DNA of 64,000 nt from Candidatus Woesearchaeota archaeon (lineage in GTDB: Archaea > Nanobdellota > Nanobdellia > Woesearchaeales > DSVV01): the NCBI GenBank assembly GCA_018661705.1, contig JABJHR010000014.1, forward strand, positions 62,001 through 126,000, in the 5' to 3' direction. Shown in pieces: positions 51,207 through 61,897 of the stretch; the first letter of the stretch is position 1, and every line of letters starts with the position of its first letter. Made by a program: the position numbers and the translations under genes. The notes below the pieces were generated by a model that saw only the letters and a program-made list of their open reading frames with translations, made no database searches and was not told where the DNA came from.

Positions 51207-53693
51207 TTATGCCAGAACTCTACTAGTATGTTCTGTTTTCCCGATTCTAACAATATGTTCTGCAAAGCTTTCAATTTTAGATTCATGACTAACAATAATT
51301 ACTTGCGCAATATTCAATTCATCTAAAACATCTTTTATTTTATCTAGTTGTTCTTGAGAAAAACCATCAGTTGGTTCATCTAAAACAATAATTTCTTTTG
51401 TGTTTATGGTTGTAATAAAAGAATTAATAACTTTGTTAAGAGCTAATCGATAAGCTAGTGCAACTGCGCTTCTTTCACCACCACTTAGATTTTCAACTGA
51501 GGTTTCGTATCCGTTTTGGATGATGATAGGGCTAAAGTCTTCATTTAGTCTTGCACTAAGATTTTCATCTTCCATTAACATATCAAACCAATTAATAAAC
51601 AACTCATTAAATTCGTGATATAATTTAATCATGATGTGCCGTTCCATGGTATTCATTAAGTTTGAGAAGAAATTATCAATCCATGAGACTAGTTTATCAA
51701 TGTCATCAATCTTAAGCTTTGCTTGCTCTTTATTTTTAATCTCATCAGAAATTTGTAGTGATCTTTGTTCAAGATTTTCGATTTGTTTTTTTGTTAAACT
51801 GAGATTTAGCTCTAACTCTTTTTCTTTTTTTTGTTGACTAACAACTTCTTGTTTTAAAAGACTATTTTTGTCTTCTATTTCCGCAAAAGCAGTAATTTTC
51901 TTTTCTAAATCTTCAATTAAACTTTTAGTGGTTTGAATATCTTCTGAAAATTTTGTTAAGGATTCTTTTATATTTTGTAATTCTTGGCTTTTTTCTTGAT
52001 AGCTCTTTTCCATTAGCTCTTTTTGTTTTATTCTATTCTCATATTCATTAATTTTAGTTAAAATTTCTTTTCGTTGATTAATTTTGTCTTGTAATAACCG
52101 AGGATCTTTATTTTCTAAATCAGCTTTTTTTTCATTTAATTGATTTCTAATTTTCACTAATTCCTCCAGAATTGCTTGTTTTTTTGATAACTCTTGATTT
52201 TGTTCTTGAATATTTTTAAATTCTGCCTTTAATTTTTCAATAAGTTTCTCTTTTTCACGAAGTTGTTCTATTAAATTATTTTTATCTTCTATTTCTTTTA
52301 CTCTTTCTTTTCTTTCAACTTCCATTTCAGTTATTTCCTTATTAAAATCTTTAATAGTTTGATTTTCTGTTATTACGATTTCATCCTTGTGATTAGAACC
52401 AATATTTTGAAGACAAAGAGGACATTTGTCTATATCAACAATATCATTTTTTAATTTATTTGCTTTATCAATACCAATTTCATTTTCTTTAATTTTAAGA
52501 TTAAGTTCATGAATAGCTTTTTCCATACTTTTTAATTCATTCATTAAGATTGATTTTTTTTCAATTTCTTTTTCAATTGACTCCATTTCTTGTTTCTTTT
52601 TTACTATATCTTTTGCTGCTTCTCTTTTTTCTTTTATTTCCGAGGAAAGTTGTTCTATTTTTGAATTATTAAATTCTATTTCTTTTGTTAAGTGAATTTT
52701 ATCAGATTTTATTATTTCTAGAAGGTCTTCTTCTTCCTTAAGAGCTTTTTCAAGAATAGATTTGTTTACTTCTTCTGGTTTGATAATCTTAAATTCTGCA
52801 ATTTCTGTTTCTAATGATTTTATTTGATTAAGCAGTCGTGTAGATTTATCCTCATTATCTTGTTTTTGTTGAATGTAATTCTTATGTTTCACTTCGTTAA
52901 TTGCAAATTGATTTTTTAGTTCATGAAATTCTTTAATTTGTTGCTCTATTTTCAAGAGTTCGTCTGTTTTATTTTTCAATTCCGCAGTTGTTTTTTCCAA
53001 TTCAGGTAAAAGTTGTTTTATTTTTTCTTGATGAACACTTTTTTGTTGAATAACTTCTTCATATTGCTTCTTTTTTTCTTCAAGATCACTTGATTTCCCA
53101 ATTAAAATTGCTTTTCTATTTTTCAGACTTTTTTGAATATGGTAAGAATTATGATTGATTCGTTTATATTTATCAATGTCAAATACTTTTCTTAATGTAT
53201 CTAATCTTACATTCACATTTTCAAATAAAATTTGTTTCATTTGTTCTTGTGGCGTATAAACAGTGTATCTATAGATTATATCTGTTGCTTTTGTAATCAT
53301 TTCTTGTGGATAACCTAATAAATTAAGAACTCTTGTCTTTAACTCAACAGGTGTGCATTCTGTTTTGAGGTTATCTACTATAATATAACCAGATTCTTGT
53401 TTAACTTGGTTTGCTCTTCTTAGATTTCGTTTAATAATAACATTGCTTTCTGTGTTACCTTTTTTGATACTGAAATGTAGTTCAACACTTCCTTCATGTT
53501 TCCCATGCCTTAGAAGAAGATCTCCAGTGATTGTTTTTCTACTGAGTCCAAATAAAGCAAATTCCACTGCGAGAAGTAATGTTGTTTTTCCTGATCCAAT
53601 ATCTCCACTAAGCAAAACAATGCCTTTTGGAAAATTAATCTCCTCATCTTTATAGGAACGAATGTTATGAAGTTTTAGTTTTTTCAGGAACAT
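51207..53693 (-). CDS. rad50: Rad50-like DNA repair ATPase
   Basis: LHNIRSYKDEEINFPKGIVLLSGDIGSGKTTLLLAVEFALFG; CPLC zinc hook in coiled coil; ENLSGGERSAVALAYRLAL...IIVLDEPTDGF. Start at MFLKKLKL (53693) is more plausible than 53780. Confidence 0.9.
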   Translation of the reverse strand: MFLKKLKLHNIRSYKDEEINFPKGIVLLSGDIGSGKTTLLLAVEFALFGLSRKTITGDLLLRHGKHEGSVELHFSIKKGNTESNVIIKRNLRRANQVKQESGYIIVDNLKTECTPVELKTRVLNLLGYPQEMITKATDIIYRYTVYTPQEQMKQILFENVNVRLDTLRKVFDIDKYKRINHNSYHIQKSLKNRKAILIGKSSDLEEKKKQYEEVIQQKSVHQEKIKQLLPELEKTTAELKNKTDELLKIEQQIKEFHELKNQFAINEVKHKNYIQQKQDNEDKSTRLLNQIKSLETEIAEFKIIKPEEVNKSILEKALKEEEDLLEIIKSDKIHLTKEIEFNNSKIEQLSSEIKEKREAAKDIVKKKQEMESIEKEIEKKSILMNELKSMEKAIHELNLKIKENEIGIDKANKLKNDIVDIDKCPLCLQNIGSNHKDEIVITENQTIKDFNKEITEMEVERKERVKEIEDKNNLIEQLREKEKLIEKLKAEFKNIQEQNQELSKKQAILEELVKIRNQLNEKKADLENKDPRLLQDKINQRKEILTKINEYENRIKQKELMEKSYQEKSQELQNIKESLTKFSEDIQTTKSLIEDLEKKITAFAEIEDKNSLLKQEVVSQQKKEKELELNLSLTKKQIENLEQRSLQISDEIKNKEQAKLKIDDIDKLVSWIDNFFSNLMNTMERHIMIKLYHEFNELFINWFDMLMEDENLSARLNEDFSPIIIQNGYETSVENLSGGERSAVALAYRLALNKVINSFITTINTKEIIVLDEPTDGFSQEQLDKIKDVLDELNIAQVIIVSHESKIESFAEHIVRIGKTEHTSRVLA

Positions 53694-53865
53694 GAAATCA
53701 GGATGTTGTGATGGTTTATATTGATTGTTAAGATTAAGATATAGTAAAAGAACAGAGACATAAAACGAGAAATTAGTCAATTTCTTAAGAGATTAGTCAA
53801 AATTACCTTATTGACCCATATATGTCATTAGGTTTATAAGTAATGAATGTCTCCTAATACAAATC

Positions 53866-53970
53866 ATGACATCTAACAGAGTAGATCAATACGGGGAAGA
53901 TGATCCATTTACTTTTAAGAATATTTTAATTCTAATTTCTGTTGTTGTTGTGATTATGCTGTTGTTCTAA
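53866..53970 (+). CDS. Unlisted small ORF: 34-aa single-TM protein
   Basis: MTSNRVDQYGEDDPFTFKNILILISVVVVIMLLF; TATA-like TTTATAAG about 25 nt upstream. Confidence 0.5.
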   Translation: MTSNRVDQYGEDDPFTFKNILILISVVVVIMLLF

Positions 53971-53997
53971 AATCAGATATGACCTTTTATCATATTC

Positions 53998-54816
53998 TTA
54001 ACTACCATTAGTTATAGAATATAAATTATCGCAAGTTTCAAAGCTAGATTGTTGTAATTCCTGATATAAGCTTTGTGTTACTGACATTAATTCAAGCCTA
54101 TTTTGAATAAGAGCATTTGTATCATTTACAACCAAAGCAGTAATTGGATCAGAAGGTTGTGTTTCTATAAAGCCCATTACCTTTGATAACGCCTTTAAAT
54201 CACTTTGTAATGTACAAGTTATATTTTCCAGTAAATCAAGATATTGATGATTAGTTTCTCTAGCTAAATCACTCATTTCTTCAATATCACCTTCTTCGTG
54301 ATACTTTTGCATTAATTTATAGTTTGACTCAACTGTATCAAGAAGGGTTATTGCACTACGAACAGCATAAGCATGGCTTTCTCCAAGACCATTGTCATAT
54401 TCTTTTTCAAGAGTATCAAATATTTTGATATAACCTTGAAAATGTTCTGGTGCAACAGTTTCTGATTCCTGGCCTAAATCCAACAACAAATGAAGACTTT
54501 TAAATGAATCAATAAAATTACCAGAAGGCATCAAATAATCCACTATAATGTAATTTCTCATAGCATCTGACTCTTCTGTAAATATTTCCATTAAATCATT
54601 TGCTTGATGAGAAGGACCATATAAAGGATCATCTCCCACAACTAAATTCTCCCCATTATTAACTTCTGGCCCAGATAAAACTTCTTCTAATCGAAAATTT
54701 TGAGTTGAAGTATCATTTGGTTTAGTTATAACATAATCATCTTGAGCAAATGCACCACCAAGTATTAATCTCCCAACAATCCCTAACACAATTATAGTAT
54801 TATTCATAAATATCAC
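53998..54816 (-). CDS. Secreted hypothetical protein
   Basis: N-terminal signal peptide; 272 aa helical. Confidence 0.6.
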   Translation of the reverse strand: MIFMNNTIIVLGIVGRLILGGAFAQDDYVITKPNDTSTQNFRLEEVLSGPEVNNGENLVVGDDPLYGPSHQANDLMEIFTEESDAMRNYIIVDYLMPSGNFIDSFKSLHLLLDLGQESETVAPEHFQGYIKIFDTLEKEYDNGLGESHAYAVRSAITLLDTVESNYKLMQKYHEEGDIEEMSDLARETNHQYLDLLENITCTLQSDLKALSKVMGFIETQPSDPITALVVNDTNALIQNRLELMSVTQSLYQELQQSSFETCDNLYSITNGS

Positions 54817-54913
54817 ATCCCCATTATTATTTTTATTGTTATTATTTAAGAACTAGTAGATATTATAGATATATAAAAGAAAGTAGTAGCGGTAAGGACA
54901 ACATTAACCAAAA

Positions 54914-55285
54914 TTAAGGATTAGTTATTTCTTGGTATACTTTTTTTATTAAATCTATTATTATGTCAGGCATTGTATCTTCAAAAGTTTTTTCTCCAGG
55001 TATATTTTCCCCATCATAAAGTCCAACATAACTTAGTGTTTTTTCTTTATCAACTCCAACAATAAAAGTCCGGCCTTTTCTTTTACGCCACTCAAATCCA
55101 ATATCACCTGCGGGCTCGGGGCAAATATCCGGAGTTGGCACATCTTCAGGCAAAAGTTTAAGAAAAGATACTGCATATTGGTAAGTGACTTCATCTATTG
55201 GCTCAGCACCATAACCACCCCAGTTTGAAGATAAGCAATCCTTGTATACTTTTTCAAGCTCAGAAAGTGCTTTTTCTAATTCCAT
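54914..55285 (-). CDS. Small hypothetical protein with NWGGYGAEPI motif
   Basis: CLSSNWGGYGAEPIDEVTYQYAVSFLKLLPEDVPTPDICPEPAGDIGFEWRKRKGRTFIVGV. Confidence 0.6.
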   Translation of the reverse strand: MELEKALSELEKVYKDCLSSNWGGYGAEPIDEVTYQYAVSFLKLLPEDVPTPDICPEPAGDIGFEWRKRKGRTFIVGVDKEKTLSYVGLYDGENIPGEKTFEDTMPDIIIDLIKKVYQEITNP

Positions 55286-55368
55286 ACTACCAAAGAAATA
55301 GATGGTTGTATAAAAAATGAGTGATTATGTTTTATATAAGTGAAAAAAGTCTGAATTTAAAACCAACC

Positions 55369-57129
55369 TTACCTCAATTTAATATTCCTTGCCAAATGCC
55401 TCTTTATTTTAGGAAGTGAAGCATGGTTAACTAGTCTTATCATATCCCAAGGTTTAGCTTGCCAATTTCCTTTTGAGATATAATCACCAACATTAATTCT
55501 TTTTCTTACAGCCGCTAATAATATTGCATTTAGATCTCCTCCCCTTTTATATGCATCAAAAACAAAATCTCCTGCTGAAGTATCTCCTGTGTTTAAAACT
55601 CCTTCAAGAATATGAGGTGTTGGGTCAAATGAATTTAATTTGAATGAAATTTCCCTAGGAAGCTTTGCTCTAACAGCAGCGTTAAATTCTGCAGCAATAG
55701 CACTTAATTTATGAGGGCCAATCATACCAAACTCTTCAAACGGAGTTCCAGGATGTGGCATTAAAGGATACATATCAATTCTAATCTCTCCTCGGCCTTT
55801 ATGTTGCTTAAGTGTAGCTGCCGTTCTATGAATTAGATCAACATATTCCATTCTATCTGCAATTGTTTCTGTTGGAATTCCCACAATACAATACATTCTA
55901 ACTTCAGTAAATGCTTTTTCTGCAATAACTCTTTCAATATTAGGCATCATTTCTGCATTTTTAATTGTTTTAAGTAAGATTTTGTTTCTTAAAAAATCAC
56001 TTCCTGTTTCAGGAGCAATGTGTAAATATTCTTGATCTAAAAATTCTTCTATCTTATCAATATCATCTATTCTTACTGACCTAATAACTGGTTTTGCAGT
56101 TTTTAAGTTCGCTTTTGCCCATTCTAGAATTTCTTTAAGATCAGCAGGATCATAATTTGTTGAGGAAGCTCCTGCAAGAACAACTTTTTCAACACCCATA
56201 TCATCAAACTCTTGAAGATAACGCATAACTTGTTCTTTTGCATTTGATCTGTACTTCCCTCTAATGTTTGCCATCTGACAAAAACCACATTTGTATTTAC
56301 ACGAATAATCAATAAAAGCAAATGCTTCTTTTCCTTTCTTCATAATTAAACTTGCTCTTCTAAAATCAGGTAAATTACCAATTACTTGTTGTTCAACAAA
56401 ACCTTGAGAATTACCATTATAGATTACATCAACAAGTTCTCCAGCATCATTATATTTTCTTTCTGTAAATTCTGGAACATAAACACCAGGAATATCTGCA
56501 ACCAGATGTAATAATGTTTTTCTATCTTTTCCATTAGTTACTGATTGCCATGCTTCATATCTCTCTGCAATCCTCGGCATTGCTTCATCGCCATCACCAA
56601 TAACAAAAGCATCAACATAATTCTCAAAAGGAGCAGGATTTAAAACACCCATGTGTCCTGCAACAACTAAAGGTTGTCTTTGCTGTGTTTCATTTCTTTT
56701 TTTTCTTTCTTCTCTATTAACTGATAGCCCACTTAATTCTAACAAATTAAATAATCCCATAATTAAAGAAGGGTTTGAGATACTAACACCTAAAATATCT
56801 GCACTTGCAATGTTTTCATGAGAATATAATGTTTTTAATCCGTTTTGTTCTGCATCCGCCATTACATTTGGAAATGGCAGGTAACCAAAATCAACATTAA
56901 AAGAAGTTTGTCTAGCAACTTCATTTGCAACAATATGCATTCCTGAACCACGCCAAAACGCATAAGGAATATCTGGCATTGCCATAACCATGTTTAATCC
57001 ATCTGAGTTGTAACCCAATTTATCTTGTCTAAGGTCTGGACTAACTAAAAGCTTTTGTGTTAAGTTTTGATTATAAGTTTTTTGATCTGTTATTTCTCTC
57101 ACTATTTTCTCACCATACAATTTCTTCAT
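55369..57129 (-). CDS. Radical SAM protein with B12-binding-like N-terminus
   Basis: CxxxCxxC in YSCKYKCGFCQM; ISNPSLIMGLFNLLELSGL, VVAGHMGVLNPAPFENYVDAFVIGDGDEAMPRI. Confidence 0.85.
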   Translation of the reverse strand: MKKLYGEKIVREITDQKTYNQNLTQKLLVSPDLRQDKLGYNSDGLNMVMAMPDIPYAFWRGSGMHIVANEVARQTSFNVDFGYLPFPNVMADAEQNGLKTLYSHENIASADILGVSISNPSLIMGLFNLLELSGLSVNREERKKRNETQQRQPLVVAGHMGVLNPAPFENYVDAFVIGDGDEAMPRIAERYEAWQSVTNGKDRKTLLHLVADIPGVYVPEFTERKYNDAGELVDVIYNGNSQGFVEQQVIGNLPDFRRASLIMKKGKEAFAFIDYSCKYKCGFCQMANIRGKYRSNAKEQVMRYLQEFDDMGVEKVVLAGASSTNYDPADLKEILEWAKANLKTAKPVIRSVRIDDIDKIEEFLDQEYLHIAPETGSDFLRNKILLKTIKNAEMMPNIERVIAEKAFTEVRMYCIVGIPTETIADRMEYVDLIHRTAATLKQHKGRGEIRIDMYPLMPHPGTPFEEFGMIGPHKLSAIAAEFNAAVRAKLPREISFKLNSFDPTPHILEGVLNTGDTSAGDFVFDAYKRGGDLNAILLAAVRKRINVGDYISKGNWQAKPWDMIRLVNHASLPKIKRHLARNIKLR

Positions 57130-59539
57130 TTTTATTATATGAAAATGCTAAAAATAATCCAACTGCAATAAAGTCAGCTGCTAAACCTTTTCCCATTTCT
57201 TGATAATGTGGCTGTTCAAAAACTTGATTATAAGCAGCAACAACTCTTTGATTTAAATCTCCAGAAGTATTTTGAATTACGTCATAAACTTTTCTAATGT
57301 CTGGAAAACCTTGAACAAATTGTCTGTTATGAACAATTGAATTTAAATTTTTGGAATCTTCTGCATCTTTTAATTCTGCAGCATAATAATCAAAAACATT
57401 AGTAACCGGATGCATACCAACATTTCTTTCAACTCTACTTAAGATATATGCAAACTGTTTCATATTAATTAAGGATGAAACATCTTCTTCAGTTGTATTT
57501 TGTAATAATTCTGTTGCCTTATCAAATAAAAAATCAACAGGTTTCTCACAATAAGGATCACAAATTGCCATTGTTGCAATTAATGGAAATCCAAACTCAA
57601 TAATTCCTTGATTAAGTCTGCCCCCTCTTCTATTTAATTTACTAAGCACTTGCATGTTATAACACGCATCATAAAGTAATCCTGGTTGTTTAATATCTTG
57701 ACCTTCTTCACAAGTTTTACCGTGTTTTTTTTGATAGTTCTCAACTCTTGATAACAATTCAAAGATTGCAGGACCCATATTAACTCCAGCAACAACAAAC
57801 TGATCTAATTTTTGAAACTGAGATAAATCCCAATATCTTGTTGTACAACCTTCTTTATTAAATAAAGGTTCAAGTGCACATGCTTTTTGAAAATCAACCG
57901 CAACTTGCGCCATTGTTGTTCGAAAACCTTTTACAATAATTCCTGCAAAAGTTTGGTTTACAATTTCATTAATACCAGGAGTTGCTTGATAAACATTTAA
58001 ATCTACAAATTTATGATCTGTTTCTGTATCTTGAGATAATTTAATTTGTTTTTCTTTTGCATATGCTTTAACAGCTTCAATTTTATTTTGTCCGAGTTTT
58101 ATTCCTGTTTCATTGTTAAGTGCAGCCTCTTGTTCAATTGCTTTGTAGTATAGTTGAATTGCCAATTCACAATCTACTTTTGTAATTTTTCTTGTAGGAT
58201 GTTGAGCAAGAATCATATCTCCTAGTGTCAAGTAATGCTCAGAAGAAGATTCTGCTTTTTCCATGATATCAGTTAAAAATTTCCTATTTCTATAAATATG
58301 TTCGGGATTCCATTTTCCAAAATAAAGCATCCCAGCTAATAATCCTTTATTCATCATACGATCTCGAAGTTTTGCATAATCTTCTGTTTGAAAATCTAAT
58401 ATTTCAAATAATTGTGGATCTATTTTATAACACATATCGGCTTTTACTAAGGATTCATAAGCTGTCCTAAGATTTTCCATTCTATTTGCAAATGGTTTTC
58501 TTGTAAATCTTGTATGGCCTGGACCACTTTCATTTGCATGAATTGCTGCTGTCATCAAAGTAGTAGCATCCCCCACTGCATATTCAAGTGAATTCATTAT
58601 TTTTCCAACAGAGGTAACTTTTTTGTCTTCAAATGGAACTTTAAAATTAAATATACCTGATTCATGTGCTTGAAGATGTGCGTAAGTATGACGTCCTAAT
58701 GATAATTCAATTCTTTCAATAGAATTTCCTTTTTCAACTTGTTCTGCAGCCCATCTAAGAAATCCATTTGTGTTATCAATAAATTTAACTCTTGATCTCA
58801 TTATGTTAACAACATAAGTCATTAATGCCATTGCTCTAGGCAAATTTGTTTCATCATAAATCATATCTTGAAATTCTTCACTAGAAACATAGTTTACTTT
58901 AACTTCATCTTTTGCATACAAACTTGCACTTCTTACATTCCCATCAATAATTGCCATTTCACCAAAAATATTTCCTGATCCTAAGGTTGCAATTTTTTTA
59001 TTTCCAGATCTTTCTTCAAGAATAACATCAACTTCTCCTTTTTCAATAATGTAAATTGCCTCTCCGGGATCACCTTGTCTAAATATTCTTTGTCTTGGTT
59101 CAAAGGTTGTAGAATGTGCAAATAACATTTCTGCTATTTCCTCTAACGCCCCTTTTAATTCTTCCTGGGTTGGTTCATCTGTAAATTCTTTTTCATGTTC
59201 TACTGTTTGATCTGATAATAACCAAGCTTTAGAAACAATATTTCTACTAATAGTTCCTTTTTCAATTAATTCTAATAACTCAGAATGTTCTGCATTAATT
59301 CCCCTAAGCAATTTTGGAAAACTTTGATATTCCTGTTTTAGAAGTAAATATTCTTCTATTAATCTAGAATCATCTAATACTTCTTCTAATCTAAAAGTTA
59401 AAGATGGTAAATCACCAACCCTAGTATATTGTGTAAGTTTCTCTAAAACAAGATCACTTAAACTACCATTTTCAGATAATTGAATTACTTTCCCCATATA
59501 AGTAGGTAATATAAGTGCATTTATAAATATAGGGGGCAA
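57110..59539 (-). CDS. Cyclic-nucleotide-binding-domain protein with long uncharacterised C-terminus
   Basis: FEPRQRIFRQGDPGEAIYIIEKGEVDVILEERSGNKKIATLGSGNIFGEMAIIDGNVRSASLYAKDEV; overlaps the radical SAM gene by 20 nt. Confidence 0.8.
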   Translation of the reverse strand: MPPIFINALILPTYMGKVIQLSENGSLSDLVLEKLTQYTRVGDLPSLTFRLEEVLDDSRLIEEYLLLKQEYQSFPKLLRGINAEHSELLELIEKGTISRNIVSKAWLLSDQTVEHEKEFTDEPTQEELKGALEEIAEMLFAHSTTFEPRQRIFRQGDPGEAIYIIEKGEVDVILEERSGNKKIATLGSGNIFGEMAIIDGNVRSASLYAKDEVKVNYVSSEEFQDMIYDETNLPRAMALMTYVVNIMRSRVKFIDNTNGFLRWAAEQVEKGNSIERIELSLGRHTYAHLQAHESGIFNFKVPFEDKKVTSVGKIMNSLEYAVGDATTLMTAAIHANESGPGHTRFTRKPFANRMENLRTAYESLVKADMCYKIDPQLFEILDFQTEDYAKLRDRMMNKGLLAGMLYFGKWNPEHIYRNRKFLTDIMEKAESSSEHYLTLGDMILAQHPTRKITKVDCELAIQLYYKAIEQEAALNNETGIKLGQNKIEAVKAYAKEKQIKLSQDTETDHKFVDLNVYQATPGINEIVNQTFAGIIVKGFRTTMAQVAVDFQKACALEPLFNKEGCTTRYWDLSQFQKLDQFVVAGVNMGPAIFELLSRVENYQKKHGKTCEEGQDIKQPGLLYDACYNMQVLSKLNRRGGRLNQGIIEFGFPLIATMAICDPYCEKPVDFLFDKATELLQNTTEEDVSSLINMKQFAYILSRVERNVGMHPVTNVFDYYAAELKDAEDSKNLNSIVHNRQFVQGFPDIRKVYDVIQNTSGDLNQRVVAAYNQVFEQPHYQEMGKGLAADFIAVGLFLAFSYNKNEEIVW

Positions 59540-59624
59540 TTGTTACTAATAAGTGGTTTTTGAGTAGAATGGAACAAAACAGAATAAAATTAAATAAAAT
59601 AAAGGAAAGAAAAAATTTAAGCTG

Positions 59625-60491
59625 TCAAACTAAACTTGCAGCACCCACAATACCTGCTCCTTTTAGTTCTGTTCTTACAATTTTACATGCGGGAACAAAA
59701 CTTCTTTTGTTCATTTCTCTGACCATTGTTTTGTTAAAAAACCGCCATGCACCAGCAATTTGGCCACCAAGAACAATTACTTCTGGATCAAATGCATTTA
59801 CAAAATTAGCCAATGCAACTCCTAACATTTCTCCGTATGCTTCAAATGTTTTTTTCGCTTTTCTATTATTTCGTTCCGCAGCTAAGAAAATATCTAAAGG
59901 ATCATTAACTTTTAACCCAAAACTTTTTGCAATCTTAATTAAACCCCTTGTTGAAATAAATTCTTCAACACAACCTTGATTACCACACCTACACTTTGTA
60001 CCTTTGTAATGAAGAGTTGTATGTCCTAATTCAGATGCATTTCCATTTCCCAAATAAAGTTTACCTTTAAAAATTAGTGCACTTCCAATGCCTGTTCCTA
60101 AAGTTAAACAAAGAAAATTCTTATATTTTCTTCCATAACCAAACTTTGCTTCTGCTATTGCAAAACAATTTGCATCATTATCAAGCTTTGTTTTTTTCTT
60201 AAACTTAGATTTAATAATCCCCGCTAAAGGTACATCATGTAAAGGTAAATTAGGAGTATCAATAACAACACCGTCATATGGATCTACAACACCCGCAACC
60301 CCAACACCAATTGCTGTTGTTTGTTTAGAAAATAGTTTATCAATAACCGTAAATATATTTTCAAGAACTTCATCTCTACCTGCTTTTGCATTTGTTAAAA
60401 TCTTTGTCTTATCTATAATCTTACCACGATTATCAATTACTCCTGCCTTAATATAAGTTCCACCAACATCAACACCAATTGTGTACGACAT
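59625..60491 (-). CDS. ROK-family sugar kinase (glucokinase-like)
   Basis: IGVDVGGTYIKAGVID..., LTLGTGIGSALIFKGKLYLGNGNASELGHTTLHYKGTKCRCGNQGCVEEFIS. Confidence 0.93.
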   Translation of the reverse strand: MSYTIGVDVGGTYIKAGVIDNRGKIIDKTKILTNAKAGRDEVLENIFTVIDKLFSKQTTAIGVGVAGVVDPYDGVVIDTPNLPLHDVPLAGIIKSKFKKKTKLDNDANCFAIAEAKFGYGRKYKNFLCLTLGTGIGSALIFKGKLYLGNGNASELGHTTLHYKGTKCRCGNQGCVEEFISTRGLIKIAKSFGLKVNDPLDIFLAAERNNRKAKKTFEAYGEMLGVALANFVNAFDPEVIVLGGQIAGAWRFFNKTMVREMNKRSFVPACKIVRTELKGAGIVGAASLV

Positions 60492-60597
60492 ATTAACCTC
60501 CTTTGTGAAGGTTTGAAAGGTTTGAAGGGTCGGAAAGGTTTGAAAGTGTAATCCTTTTTAACCTTTAATACCTTTATTACCTTTAAAACCAGTTATT

Positions 60598-61581
60598 TTA
60601 TTCTTTTAACATATCCTTTAATTTCTCAATAATTTCAACTGGCCCTGCATCAACACCATATTCTTTAGCAAGATGCACACTTGTTAAATCACCCATCATA
60701 ATTGCTGAAAATAATTTAGTTAATTTATCTGGACCAGAAATTCCAATTTCAGTAACAGGAACATTATAATGCTTAACTAAACTTTTTGTAATCTTAATTC
60801 TTTTTTTAATATGTTTATTATCTTCTTGATCTTTCAGAAAGATTACATGAAAATCCGCTAATCTTTTGGTATATCCAACTAACTCATTATGATTTAGTTC
60901 TGGAAGAATATTACAGAAAGCATGGATTTTAGTATTTTCATTAAATTCACATTTCCATCTATATGCAACAACAGCTAAATTATGTGAAGCATAAATTAAA
61001 GGAATTTTTCCAACTAAACTTTTTGCAAGATCTTTTGCAGCATTATCTAACATTGGTTTTTTTAATGCTAAAACTGTATTTTTTATGAACTCTGTTTGTT
61101 TAGGAATCAAATTTGAATTTTCTAACATCCTTAACATAGCAAAGAATGAATAACAGATAGCATTTCTTGGTTGCAAACCACCAGGTAAAGTAATAAATGG
61201 TTGATTTTTCTTAGTAAATAACTCTTTTATTTTTCCACCAGTTGCCATTCCTACAACTTTGCACTTCTTTTTCAATGCATCCCTATATGCAGAAATTGTT
61301 TCTTCTGTGTTTCCTGAATATGAACTTACAATTACTAAAGTATCCTCATCTACCCAGCTTGGAAGTTGATAATCTCTGTTTACTTCAATCCTTAAATCCT
61401 TCATATCTGATAAATATGTCTTAAGAACATCACCAGCAATGGCGCTTCCACCCATCCCTGCAATTACAATTGAATTTACTAGAGAATCTACTTTGAAATC
61501 TTTAACTATAGAAATTGCCTCAACTATATGCTTAGGCATATCCAATACAACTTGCCTAATATCTTTATCTGAACCCATCAT
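60598..61581 (-). CDS. Bifunctional phosphoglucose/phosphomannose isomerase
   Basis: IVIAGMGGSAIAGDVL, LVIVSSYSGNTEETISAY, LPELNHNELVGY. Confidence 0.92.
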   Translation of the reverse strand: MMGSDKDIRQVVLDMPKHIVEAISIVKDFKVDSLVNSIVIAGMGGSAIAGDVLKTYLSDMKDLRIEVNRDYQLPSWVDEDTLVIVSSYSGNTEETISAYRDALKKKCKVVGMATGGKIKELFTKKNQPFITLPGGLQPRNAICYSFFAMLRMLENSNLIPKQTEFIKNTVLALKKPMLDNAAKDLAKSLVGKIPLIYASHNLAVVAYRWKCEFNENTKIHAFCNILPELNHNELVGYTKRLADFHVIFLKDQEDNKHIKKRIKITKSLVKHYNVPVTEIGISGPDKLTKLFSAIMMGDLTSVHLAKEYGVDAGPVEIIEKLKDMLKE

Positions 61582-61897
61582 AACCCCACTTTTTCATTAA
61601 TATTATAATATTATAATCGTATATATATATTACTTTATATAGATTGTTGTGATTTAGGCTATAATTAAGTGTAAAATATAGTTTTAAGTAAGTAGTTTGA
61701 AGTTTGTAGTGGATTATCAGTAAGTAGTTTTGAGTCTTACTGTGTTTTCTCAATACTAATTAACCCATAACCAAACCTCACAACCAATCCACACATAACC
61801 AACTCATTACCCATTACCCACTAACAAAAACTCAAAATCAGGATAATTACACACATACTTCAGTAACCTTTATAAAGGGTAACTCAATCCATTGGTG

